Origin: Antitrichia curtipendula
Lineage: Eukaryota > Streptophyta > Bryopsida > Hypnales > Leucodontaceae
DNA: 64,000 nt
NCBI GenBank assembly: GCA_951230915.1
Contig: OX579637.1
Location: forward strand, 28,272,001-28,336,000
Direction: 5' to 3'
In this document: piece by piece, positions 13,310 through 23,359 of the stretch
How the letters are laid out: the number at the start of each line of letters is the position of its first letter
Position numbering within the stretch: position 1 is the first letter of the stretch
Made by a program: the position numbers and the translations under genes
Notes under the pieces: generated by a model
The model's input: the letters and a program-made list of their open reading frames with translations, nothing else
What the model was told of the DNA's origin: nothing
The model's database searches: none

Positions 13310-15217
13310 ATGACGGAAACCCGAGCCCGTAGACTGGCGGTGATCGCACGGACTGTCAGCTCGGCGATTCCGTTCGATACGGATCGCCATAGAGAGTTGC
13401 AGGAGGATTTAGAAACCATGGGTTGTGTCGGATTCTTACACCGCCCATGGGACTTGAAGAGTGAAGGAATGATTGAGGAACTCCTTTACGGAGTTCCCAA
13501 TCAGTATGAGTTGACGGTGAGGGGCCGCCCGAGAGCGTGGACACAAGAGCTCTGGGCCGGAACGTACTTTGCACTAAACCGGGGGCATGGATGGGCCGGC
13601 CGGACGGAAAAGTTCGCGGTGGAAAGATTCCGGAACTCCGCCGACCCAAAAGAGGGGTTTGCAGCGACGGATTGCGTGTATGCCCGGGATCAGCACCTCT
13701 TAGAGTTCCTGATCCCCATCCTGTATCCGGAAAAGCCTAGCTGGGTGACCACCACGGTGGCCAACACCATTTTTGGGGCTTTAGGAAACAGGGTTAACCC
13801 GCCCCCAAGACCCGTAAATTGGGGCGGACTTATTCACATGATTGTGGATAAGTTAGCGAATGGGATTTCAGGACGGAAGACCAGTTACATTAGCCCATAC
13901 TTATTCCACTTGTACCACCGGATGGAAACCCTGAGCGAGCCGGAGCAGCTTATGTACAAGAAAGGGGAAAATCTCCTCAAGTACGGGCTGAGACCGGAAC
14001 CGCAGCCGGAGGAGCCGGAATCCGAGGAGGAGGACGTTCCGGAGGAAACACAGACCACTCCGGAGAAGGCCGGAACCAGTAGGCGGAAGTCCACCGACTG
14101 GACAGCGCGAGGGAAACAAGTGGCGGAAGGTTCCGTCCAGCCGGAAAGCCCACACGAGGAGTTGGATCCAGTCGAGAACGCCATACATTGGCTGCGAACG
14201 ACGAGGACGGTGAACGACCGGATGGCAGCAGTACTCCAAGACGTTTGCCATTCGTTAGGAGTGAAGGACAAGAGAGAGATCTTGGCCGCCATCGCACGAA
14301 GACCGAATCCGGAAGACGTCAAGGTTCTGTACGATCAGATCCGGAGTCTTCAGGAGGAACGGGATCAGTTCCGGAGCCAGCACCAGTGGTCGGAACGGGA
14401 GATGCACATCACGAACCGGAAGTCCACGGAAGCGATGGCTCTAGTACGGAAGCTGGGAGAACTAATTGACCTTCCGGCCAGCACCATCTCGAGGGCCCAA
14501 CTCTGGAACTCACAGATGGTGGCCCAAGGCCACATTACCGGAACGAAGGTCGTACTCATCCTGACGGATTTCGAGGCCCGGATGGAGGGAGTGCTGAAGG
14601 AGATGCGACAGCTGATTGGAAGCCTCGACCCGAACCTGCTTGACCAAGCAATGTTCGCTGATCTTCCGAGAGGAGAGTTCCAAGAAACTCATGGAGCCGG
14701 AACTTCAACGGGAAAGAGGAATCCGGAAATCCCAACTCACGTGGTCAATTATCCGGAGGTTAAAACACCGAAAGAAGCAAGCACGCAGACCACCGTCCAG
14801 GAGGGGACAGCCGGAAGACAAGCGACGGTAAACCTGTTTCCGCCTCTCCAGTTGACGGAGACGGAAGCTGAGGCCATAGCAGCAGCAAGTGTCTGGAATC
14901 CTGCCCGGACCGATCCGGACAGGTTTATGCATATGCAGAACACTCCACCACCAGCGAATCCGGGCAACACCGTCATTAATTTGACGGAGACAAAGACGAC
15001 ACGGCAGCGACACACGAGGATCGAGGAGCCGCTGGAGATTGATGAGACGGAAGAGGAATCTGCGGAGTCTCACTCCCAATCGGATGGGACGGATTCTGAT
15101 CCGCCTCAGATCCGGACTCGGTCGGCAACGAAGAGGACTCCAGCAAAGGTAACTGCCCGGAAGTCCACTCCAGCGAATCTTAGGGCCGGACCATCGACAA
15201 AGAAGCCCCGCAAATGA
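13310..15217 (+). CDS. Gag-like / plant-transposon-type protein of the 3.4-kb element
   Basis: An uninterrupted ORF of 635 codons from ATG 13310. That start matches the start of the second copy (17742). The N-terminal 230 residues are compact and mixed in composition, with conserved-looking blocks MGCVGFLHRPWDLKSEG, GRPRAWTQELWAG and VNWGGLIHMIVDKLA. This resembles the folded part of plant gag or 'putative plant transposon' proteins, but I cannot name a family. An acidic linker rich in PEP/EEE (about 230-290) follows, then a long predicted coiled coil with EERDQF-type heptads (about 330-460), an acidic stretch and a Lys/Arg-rich tail (TKKPRK) that could be a nuclear signal or nucleic-acid binder. 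No protease, RT, integrase or zinc knuckle is present. The intact frame suggests recent activity or selection. Confidence 0.7.
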   Translation: MTETRARRLAVIARTVSSAIPFDTDRHRELQEDLETMGCVGFLHRPWDLKSEGMIEELLYGVPNQYELTVRGRPRAWTQELWAGTYFALNRGHGWAGRTEKFAVERFRNSADPKEGFAATDCVYARDQHLLEFLIPILYPEKPSWVTTTVANTIFGALGNRVNPPPRPVNWGGLIHMIVDKLANGISGRKTSYISPYLFHLYHRMETLSEPEQLMYKKGENLLKYGLRPEPQPEEPESEEEDVPEETQTTPEKAGTSRRKSTDWTARGKQVAEGSVQPESPHEELDPVENAIHWLRTTRTVNDRMAAVLQDVCHSLGVKDKREILAAIARRPNPEDVKVLYDQIRSLQEERDQFRSQHQWSEREMHITNRKSTEAMALVRKLGELIDLPASTISRAQLWNSQMVAQGHITGTKVVLILTDFEARMEGVLKEMRQLIGSLDPNLLDQAMFADLPRGEFQETHGAGTSTGKRNPEIPTHVVNYPEVKTPKEASTQTTVQEGTAGRQATVNLFPPLQLTETEAEAIAAASVWNPARTDPDRFMHMQNTPPPANPGNTVINLTETKTTRQRHTRIEEPLEIDETEEESAESHSQSDGTDSDPPQIRTRSATKRTPAKVTARKSTPANLRAGPSTKKPRK

Positions 15218-16438
15218 CTAGTGCGGATGGGTGTCTTTTTAGTTAGGATTTTGACTTATTAGTTATTTCCGGAAACGGGTAACCCGGACTGTGGGCCCCT
15301 AGTTCCGGACTTTTAGGCTGTCAAACGGCTTTCTGGTTTTGCCGGAATGGTTATTAGGACCGTTAGCCAGATTTGTAGTTGGCCGTTGGCCGGGTTTTGT
15401 GTGGGCCTTTTGGCCGCTTTTTGTTTGCTTTTAAGGGCAGGCCGGCTTGTTGGCCTGTCATTCCCTTTCTTGTCATTTAATCGAAGCTTACCGGAGATCA
15501 ATTTGATCATCTCTTTGCGTATCGCGTTGATGATTGAGTCGTACACTGGTTTGTGAGTGAGAGTGTGTGAGAGGGAGTCCGGATTCTTGGGTTGACGGAT
15601 ACATATGCTGTGACGCAAGAGCTTTAGATGTGTGAATGAGGAGCTGTGCATGGTGCCTTTAAATTGCTGGAACGGTGATCCGGTGGAAGCCTGTTACGGG
15701 TGAGGGTGCGAGTCCGGAAGTCCAGGGAAGGATTTCGTGCGGAGATAAGCAACCGCCTGAGGAATTATCCCAGCCATCGGAAGGTCTGCCAACCTCTGGA
15801 GCACTCGAGAGATACGAAGTCAGCACTACAATCCGGAAAGTCGGGATCTGTCGTTGTAGTAAGGTGGATCTAACCGGGCCCTGTGTGACCTACTTTCCGG
15901 ATACTTCATCTAGAAGATTGTGAGGGTACGGATTCTCCCTTTGCTATTACCGTATAATTCTTGGGTGTTTGTTTTGTTTGTTACGGATAGAGAGTGTGAA
16001 CCAAGAGTGGCGAGTCCCTGCCCCTCGGAAAGATCAATAGTGGACCCCCTGAGGGTGAAACAGGGGTATCTAAAACCAGTTACTTGAGAGAGTTGGAACC
16101 GGAATCCGGAATAGGGCGGATCCGGATTGGAATCCGGATAATACTAGTTTCCGGAAGATAGCAATAGAGTGTACGGATTGCTTGGGGTGTTTTTTGGAAG
16201 TGATCCGGATATCCAAAACTTGTAGCAACATACTAGAATTCCCTGGGACGATAACTCGTGTCATCTTACCACATTTTTGTGTTAAAGATACTTACGCGCT
16301 AACTACGCGTGCGACAACTCATGTTAGTCATGTTGCAGTCATCTACAGTGATTTCTGTGACCAGTCATATTTTTCGATTTTACGACTCATTGCAGTCATA
16401 TTTTGCAATCATAAAACATTGATTTTGTTGTAGCGCAT

Positions 16439-17302
16439 AAAGCCCTTGAAGATTGGATTTTGTACGCCATTGCGTCTCATGACATCATTCAATAACCTCC
16501 ACATGATGCTTTGAACCTTGGTGTCTTTAGATTGCATGTCACAGACGGCAATTGTCATCACCTTTCTACAGTTTCTCATAAACGTGGCATACCATGGTTG
16601 TCCAATTCTTCACACATTTGACGTGGTCGAACATGAACCATGCATTTTCCAAATCTCCACTCAGTTGCATGCACTTTACCAAATCCACTCTTCTACCAAG
16701 CCCTTCTACAATCATTTTAAACAAGTATACCTTCTTTTTTCCTTGTCCAGGGAACACACTCTCATGAATGTATTCAAACTTTAAATTCTGTTTCATATTC
16801 ATAATACTGTCTATGATCCCATTTTTCCCAGTGCTACGGAAGGAAGTAATAAGGTTATGGATGTTAGGTGAAATAAGTCTCTAGAACCTATCCATGACAT
16901 CCTCTAACAACTTTTCCTTCAACATCTCTCTAGGTCCCTCTCCATTGTATATCAGGTGGTTGTCCAAAAATTACTTACTAGTTGCAAGGGCGATGGCTAA
17001 GTTTGTGGCAGTTGGAATTTTGGCAACCTCGCATGCGAAAAGACTGGAAATAGTGTCTATAGACTCTCTACATGATCTAGGAGCTACAGGATGCATATGA
17101 TTATCTAAATGAATACATGCTCGGGTCATTAGAACAATATTGCTATGAATGTAATAAATTCTAGCATCACAAATGCTAATATACTGTGGTGGACATTTCC
17201 ATATCTTGCACAGAAGACATGAATCCTTTGGAGGGTAAGCGCCAACATAGAATGGAACTAGAGTATACCCACACCACTTTGTCTTGTTGCGTTTCGAGAA
17301 CC
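16439..17302 (-). pseudogene. Mutator-like transposase, middle (catalytic) part
   Basis: This is the continuation of the gene at 20727-21528, read leftward. Near 17300 it starts WFSKRNKTKW, followed by a Cys-containing zinc-finger-like stretch, CDARIYYIHS and RACIHLDNHMHPV. At 16802-16440 it reads FEYIHESVFPGQGKKKVYLF, a stop (TAG after YEKL), then VMTIAVCDMQSKD, the core of a DDE-type transposase. Its last codons (IFKGFM) run directly into ADSAQAN at 10927 once the CACTA element and its cat duplication are removed. Confidence 0.75.
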
Positions 17303-17307
17303 ACTTC

Positions 17308-20300
17308 TGTGATGATACCTAATATCCAGAAATTCAAAAAAATGCATCAAATAGAGATAAATAGGAGAAAGATCTTGATATTTTTGCATAAGTGTAGGAA
17401 ATTAGACATTAGAAACCAAAATTAGAAAAGAATTCTTTCCTAAGGAGAGTAAAACTATAATTAGGTTAACACAATGTTCTGGAACCAATAGCCAGAACGC
17501 CGAAAGTTCCGGATTGTAGGGGTTCCGACTAGGGAACTTACGGGAACTCCATTGGGTCGAGAACTTAGGGTTTCCATTTGCTATATAAACCCTGCCGTCA
17601 TTTTCATTCTGTCTCTTTTCTCTACGGTTCTTCGCGAGTACACTTAGTGAGTACACTTAGTAAGTGAAAGAATGGTGAGATAGGAACGCGATAGGAAGTG
17701 GAAGTGAGGCTGGTGCAACTTGCATCCGTAAGTCTGACAGTATGACAGAAAACCTAGTCCGGAAACCGACGGTGACTGCCCGGAGTATTAGCCTAATGAT
17801 TCTGTACAATCCGAATCGTCATCGGGAGTTAGAGGAGGATCTGGTAGACATGGGCTGTGTCGGATTTCTGCACTGCCCGTGGAATCTCAAGAGTGAGGGG
17901 ATGATTGAAGAACTCCTTTACAGAGTTCCCAATCAATATGAGTTGACGGTGAGGGGTCGCCCGAGAGCCTGGACCTAGGAACATTGGGCCAAAACTTATT
18001 TCGCTATAAACAAAGGGGTCGGATGGTCCGGCCGACCAGAAAAGTACGCGGCGGATCGATTCCGGAACTCCGCTGACCCAAGGGAGGGGTATGCGGAGAG
18101 TGACTGCGTCTTTTCTTGGGATCAGCAATTCTTAGAGTTCCTGATCCCCATCTTTTATCCGAAGAAGCCTAGTTGAATCACGCTAACGGTGGTGAACACC
18201 ATTTTTGGAGCTTAGGGAATAGGACGAATCCGACACCAAGGCCCGTGAACTGGGGTGGACTTATCCACACTATTGTGGATAAGTTAGCCAAGGGTATTGC
18301 AAGACGGAAGTCGAGCCCCATTAGTCCGTACCTGTTCCATATCTACCATCGACAGGAGACCCTGAGCAAGTCGGAGCAACTAATGTACTACAGAAGGAGA
18401 GAACCTCCTCAAGTACGGACTGGAACCGGAAGTTGAGCCGGATGAGCCAGAGTCAAAAGAAAAAGAAGTTCCAAAAATAACCTAGACTACTCCGGAGAAA
18501 GCTGGGTCTAGCCAACGGAAAGTCCACCGATCGGGCCTCACAAGGGAAGCAAAAAGCAGAAGGTTCCAGCCAACCGGAAAGTCCAAATCCGGGAACATAT
18601 CCGGTCAAGAGCGCCATTCACTGGCTGAGGACCACGAGGACAGTGAATGACCGGATGGCGACAATCCTCCGAGAAGTGTGCACAATGCTAGGAGTGAAGG
18701 ACAAGACAGAGATCCTTAACGCCATCACTCGGAGACCTGATCCGGAAGAGGTCCAAGTTTTGCACACCCAAATCCGGACTCTGCAGGAAGAACGGAACCA
18801 ATTTTGGAATCAACACCTCTGGTCGGAGCGGGAGATGCACGTGGCAAACCGGAAGGCGACAGAGGCGATGGCCCTAGTCCGCAAGCTGAGGGAGCTGGTG
18901 GACCTTCCCGCCAGCACCATTTCAAGGGCCCAACTGTGGAACTCCCAGATGGTGGCGCAAGGACACATCACCGGAACAAAGGTGGTCAACATATTGACAA
19001 ATTTCGAGGCTCGGATCAAAGGAGTGCTCAAAGAGGTGCGGTAGTTGATTGGGAGCCTCGATCCGATCCTACTTGATTAGGCCATATTCGTGGACCTTCC
19101 GAGAGGGTAGTTTCAAGAAACTCCGAATGCCAGAACATTGACAGAAAAGAGGAATCTGGAGATCCAGATACATTTGGTAATCTATCCAGAAGCCACGACG
19201 CCCAAAGATGCAAGCACGCAGACCACCGGTCCGGATGAATCATCCGGACGGCAGCTAGTGGTAAACTTGTTTCCTCCTCTTCAGCCCAGAGATAAGGAAG
19301 CTGAAACAATAGCTGCAGCAACTATGAAGAACCCAACCCGGACCGATCCGAATAGGTTTGTCCACATGCAAACCACTCCTCCCCCTGCCAATCCAGAAAA
19401 CACCGTCATCAACCTCACAGAGACCAAGTCGACGTGGCAGAGACAAACACGATTGGAGGAGCCGCTGGAGATTGAGGAGACAGAAGAGGAGTCGGCCGAA
19501 TCACATTCCCAGTCCAAAACGGAAACAGATTCGGATCCACCCCAGATCTGGACTCAATCTGCAACGAAGAGGACTCCTCCAAAGATGCCTACCTGGAAGT
19601 CGATTCCTGCAAACCTAAAGGCCGGGTCTTCATTGAAGAAGGCCCGCAAATGACTAGTGCGGGTTGCAGCTTTGTTAGTTAGGATTTTGTCTGGTTAGTT
19701 ATTTCCGGAATGGGTAACCCGGACTGTGGGCACTTAGTTTCGGGCTTTTAGGATCTTAACAATTTTCCGTTTTATCCGGAACGGTTAGTAGGACCGTTAG
19801 CTGGATTTTGGGTTGGCCATTTGGCCGCTTTTTGTTGTTTTTAAGGCACGCCAGCTTGTTGGCCTGTCATTCCCTTTCCTTGTCATTTAATCGAAGCTTA
19901 CTGGAGATCAATTTGATCATTCCTTTGCGTATTGCGTTTATGTTTGAGTTGTATGCTGGTTTGTAAGGTGTACAAGAGGGAGTCCGGATTCTATGACTGA
20001 CAAATGAGTTGAGATATGCTTTGGCGGAAAGGTTTTAGGCTTGTGAGAGAGGAGTTATGCATGGTGCCTTTAATTTGCGGGAACGGTGATCCGTTGGAAG
20101 CCCGGAAGGGGCGAGGGTGCGAGTCCCGAAGTCCAGGGAGGATTCCGTATAGAGATAAGCAACCGCCAGAGGAATAATCCCAACCATCGGAAGGTCTGCC
20201 AACCTCCGGAATAGTCGACAGCTAGGAAGTTAGCACTTAAATCTGGAAAGTCGTGATCTCTCATTGTAGTAAGGAGGATCTAACACGACCTTGTGTGCCC

Positions 20301-20726
20301 TACTTTCCGGATACGTTTTCCGGAAGGTTGTGAGGGTACGGATTTCTTCCATTGCTATTATACTATAATTCTTTGGTGTTGGATAGTGTTTTGTTTAGAG
20401 AGATCAAGAATCAAAAGTGGTGAGTCCCTACCCCTCGGAAAGATCAATAGTGGCCCCCTTGAGGGTAAAACAGGGGTATCTAAAACCAGTTACTTAGAGA
20501 GTCGGAACCAGATTCCGGAAGAGGACGGATCTGGATTTGGATCGGATAACAATAGTTTTCGTAAGAGAAGCAATAGGTTGAACGGATTGCTTGGGGGGGT
20601 TCGGAAGAGCAATACCAAATACTTAAAACTTGCAGCAACATACTAGAATTCGCTGGGACGATAACTCGTGTCATCTTACCACATTTTTGTGTTAAAGATA
20701 CTCACGCGCTAACTACTCGTGCGACA
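17308..20726 (+). mobile_element. 3.4-kb TG...CA element with 5-bp TSD (copy 2, decayed)
   Basis: Starts TGTGATGATACC and ends CTCGTGCGACA, with a perfect 5-bp duplication acttc (17303-17307 and 20727-20731). The length is 3419 bp against 3424 bp in copy 1, and the two align end to end. Removing the element restores the reading frame of the surrounding Mutator-like gene, which fixes the borders independently. Confidence 0.82.
17742..19653 (+). pseudogene. Gag-like protein of copy 2, broken
   Basis: Same gene as 13310-15217, starting at ATG 17742 (MTENLVRKP versus MTETRARRL). It is broken by a TAG after GRPRAWT (near 17976), further stops and frame changes around 18170-18480, a TAG after LKEVR (19042) and others. 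The C-terminal basic tail (SSLKKARK) survives. It is not functional as read and is clearly older than copy 1. Confidence 0.85.
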
Positions 20727-21528
20727 ACTTCAAGTAGGCACAATCCGAATTGCAAGACACTAGATGGCCTGCACAAGAGGATTTTCTGAACTTCAAGCCA
20801 TCTTGGTTATGGATGTTGGTTGTCATGGTCCTACACCAAGCATGACCATCGTAGTTTTTATCCATTCCCTGTAGATTTCCTCCAGAGGATGATGAAGATG
20901 AAACACGAAGTGAAGGCAATTCAAATACTACATCCCCATCAAAATCGGCGAGAAGATACTGTACTTTGTGATGGATTAGTGAATTGTAGTCTAATGCTAC
21001 AATTTTGTTCCTGGATTTACGAATTGATGTAAGATTCCGTAAGCACCGAACAATACTAACCGTTCCTATACTATGTGGATATGTTGGTGGGCGAGAATGG
21101 GTCGACAATGCAAGACTTTTCGTTGGTGACTGGTATGAACCGGAAGTTGTTCTGAGGACATCAGCTGGAACTCTATTAGGCAGCGGTGCCAGAAGATTTG
21201 GTTGGCTAGGAGACTCTCCCTCTAACTCACTAGAGAGATCTATGACATGGCCCAAGATTTTGTGCTTCACACTTAGAAGTGGAACTGGAGTACTTACAAT
21301 GACAACATGGTTGGGATCTATAGAATTCCTACTACTATGACGGGTAGGAGGCATATTCACGCTAGAATGGTCTGAATGGCGAGGTAAAATCTTAGTTGAA
21401 GCATTCATCACAAGAGACAACAATCCATAAGCTCTAAAGCGACCTTGCCAAAGGTACCAGACATGACCGTCATGGAGTTCTAACTTAGCCATATGGACGT
21501 AGTCCTTCAGGTGGCCAGAATCGGACAT
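20727..21528 (-). pseudogene. Mutator-like transposase, N-terminal part
   Basis: One open frame of 271 codons from 21528. It has a Ser/Pro-rich N-terminal stretch, then LADFDGDVVFELPSL, and a Cys/His block (SCAGHL...CNSDCAYLK) of the FLYWCH/GCM-like kind found at the start of this transposase group. The natural continuation after CAYLK lies at 17302 across the 3.4-kb insert. An upstream exon may exist before 21528 but I could not place it. DNA binding is inferred from the zinc-finger-like residues. Confidence 0.65.
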
Positions 21529-22823
21529 GACCTCTTCTTCAACATAGACATTAGACTGGACAAAACCAAATCACACATAAAGAAGATGTAACAAAACAAC
21601 ATCATACATTTTTGGTCCAAGAGGGAGAACAAGTGGAATCTCATGGCTCAAATGGATGCCCTTGAGAGAAGAAGTAAGACTGGAAATGGTAAGTCACTTA
21701 TGAAAAGCCCTTGGTAGAGATTTGAGATTAAATGAATGATGGAACTTATACACAATATATAAGAAGATGATGAACCTATGCATGAATATAATGGAGCCAA
21801 AATGTGGTATATATTATTAATGGTAAAACGACATCTAATGTGAACTTCAATTTTACATATCTAGATCCTTTATTTAAATGTACAATTATATGAAATTCTC
21901 TAAGAGAGAGCCGTTTGTTGTACCTAACTCATAAATAGATGTACACTAAAATTCAAAAAACATTCGTCTACATAGTAGATCTAGGTTCCATGTAAACTGT
22001 GCTTAAATAACTTGCATGCATAAGGTGAAAACTACCATTTTTGTTTAAGTACAAAAAAATGTACCCACAATTTTCATTAAACCATATAGAGCCATACATT
22101 AAAGGGACATTCTATAGGGACTTTAATCCATCTAGATGGTTAACTATAATTATTTTAGAATTGATTTAAGTAGATTATATTTCTCATCACTGACATGATG
22201 CTGTTAGTGATCTAAGAGCCTTATAAATGAAAAATCATAAAGATGACCTACCGTATCCCAAAATTCAAAATTGGGAGATGCCATTGACCATTGAAACTAT
22301 TGGTAGATCAACATTAGAGTTACGTAATGAAATTCCTTAATGAAAAAATTGACAAGGATCAAAACGTATATTTCCAATGATGGGTACTTTGAACTAATAA
22401 TTAAAATTTCATGACAACAAACACTACGGCAACCTATAAAATGAAGATCTAAACGCATATCTAACAACTTTAATAAACTCAATAGGATTTGGTTTTAGAA
22501 GTTTACGTCATGCCTTGATAGCAGTGTCAAGTGCATATTAGAGTATGTGCTCTTTGCATTTGTTCAATTTGATTACACATCAAATACAGTCACTCTGCAA
22601 TATGATCCGTTAGTCTCAGCATGCTACAGAAGATCAACTTGAGAGTGGTCTTCAACATACAATTAGGAAGCGGAGGAAGAGACGAAAACTTTTCTTTTCT
22701 TCTAGGAAAGCATTGCATCAGGCCCAAGTTGCTCGAGGCAAGATTACTGGACAGGATGAGAAGACACCTTTAAAGGCAGGTACCAACCTTTACATAAATC
22801 AAGACAAAGAAGTTCAGAACAAG
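21529..22823. other. AT-rich intergenic sequence with one exon-like segment
   Basis: No long ORF. About 22634-22774 reads as a possible internal exon: an acceptor-like CTACAG, then a very basic frame (IRKRRKRRKLFFSSRK, QAQVARGKITGQDEK) ending at a donor-like AG/GTACC. This may be a host or element exon interrupted by the insertion at 22824. The support is weak. Confidence 0.35.
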
Positions 22824-22849
22824 CAAGGTTGACGAATTGGAACGTCCGG

Positions 22850-23215
22850 GGGCAAATTACGTCCAAAAATCGGACGTCCGGACGTAGCGTCCGCGGACCC
22901 TGTTGCGGACGCAGCGGACGTAGTGGCCACCGTCCGACGGACGCAGACCACGTGACGGGCGGACGGGCGGACGGCGGTCGGCCGACGGGCGGTTCGACTC
23001 GGACGATCCGACCATCCGATCAAGTGGACGGTCAGATCGGACGATTGATCGGACGATCCGGCCACCCGATCCAGCGGACGGCCAGACCGTCCGATCTAGC
23101 GGACAGTAGGTTCGTCCGATCAATCGGACGACCTAGTCCGCTTCGGGAGGTTTGGGAGGGCGTCCGCAGCCGGACCTACTTTAGGTTTGGTGGCGGACGG
23201 GTATAAAGGCGGACG
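22850..23215 (+). promoter_or_regulatory. Unit-1 left terminal repeat array and RING-gene promoter
   Basis: About 350 bp of GTCCGATC/GCGGAC motifs, many as head-to-head pairs, run from the element end to a TATA box TATAAA at 23202-23207. The first ATG of the RING gene is at 23360. Similar arrays precede the other two genes of this unit. Confidence 0.65.
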
Positions 23216-23359
23216 GCCCTTCCATTTTTCCTCACTTCTTCTCTCCATTTAGAGGTGGAACCCGTGTCGGACGTTACAACCGTTGCTTCATTGTGCTGGT
23301 TGCTCCTATACGGGTGGAGAGTGAGTTCAATTATTTTTTGATATCACTTGTCGTCAGCC

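Larger units (their letters stand above)
12893..16316 (+). mobile_element. 3.4-kb TG...CA element with 5-bp TSD and internal ORF (copy 1)
   Basis: The element starts TGTAACGTTACGG and ends GTGCGACA. It is flanked by a perfect 5-bp duplication actca (12888-12892 and 16317-16321). These are the features of an LTR, yet the first 400 bp and last 400 bp are not direct repeats, so no internal LTR pair is visible. The simplest reading is a solo LTR of unusual size that contains a complete promoter and gene. The alternative is a different class of element. The copy at 17308-20726 has equivalent boundaries. It is inserted inside the CACTA element, so it is the youngest layer here. Confidence 0.8.
10931..16435. 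mobile_element. Non-autonomous CACTA (En/Spm-type) transposon
   Basis: The left end reads CACTACAAGAAGAAAAGTAT. The reverse complement of the right end reads CGCTACAACAAAATCAATGT. After these termini, TTTTATGAYTGCAAAA(A)TATGACTG matches on both sides. The flanks carry a 3-bp duplication, cat (10928-10930 and 16436-16438), as expected for CACTA elements. Subterminal repeats of TATGACTG/CAGTCATA crowd both ends, another CACTA hallmark. No CACTA transposase is present; the interior is tandem repeats plus the inserted 3.4-kb element at 12893-16316. Without that insert the element is about 2.1 kb. Confidence 0.88.

Noticed and set aside
12893..16316. Complete LTR retrotransposon with short LTRs
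   Set aside because: The sequence at the start does not recur near the end, and no RT, integrase or primer-binding site could be read.
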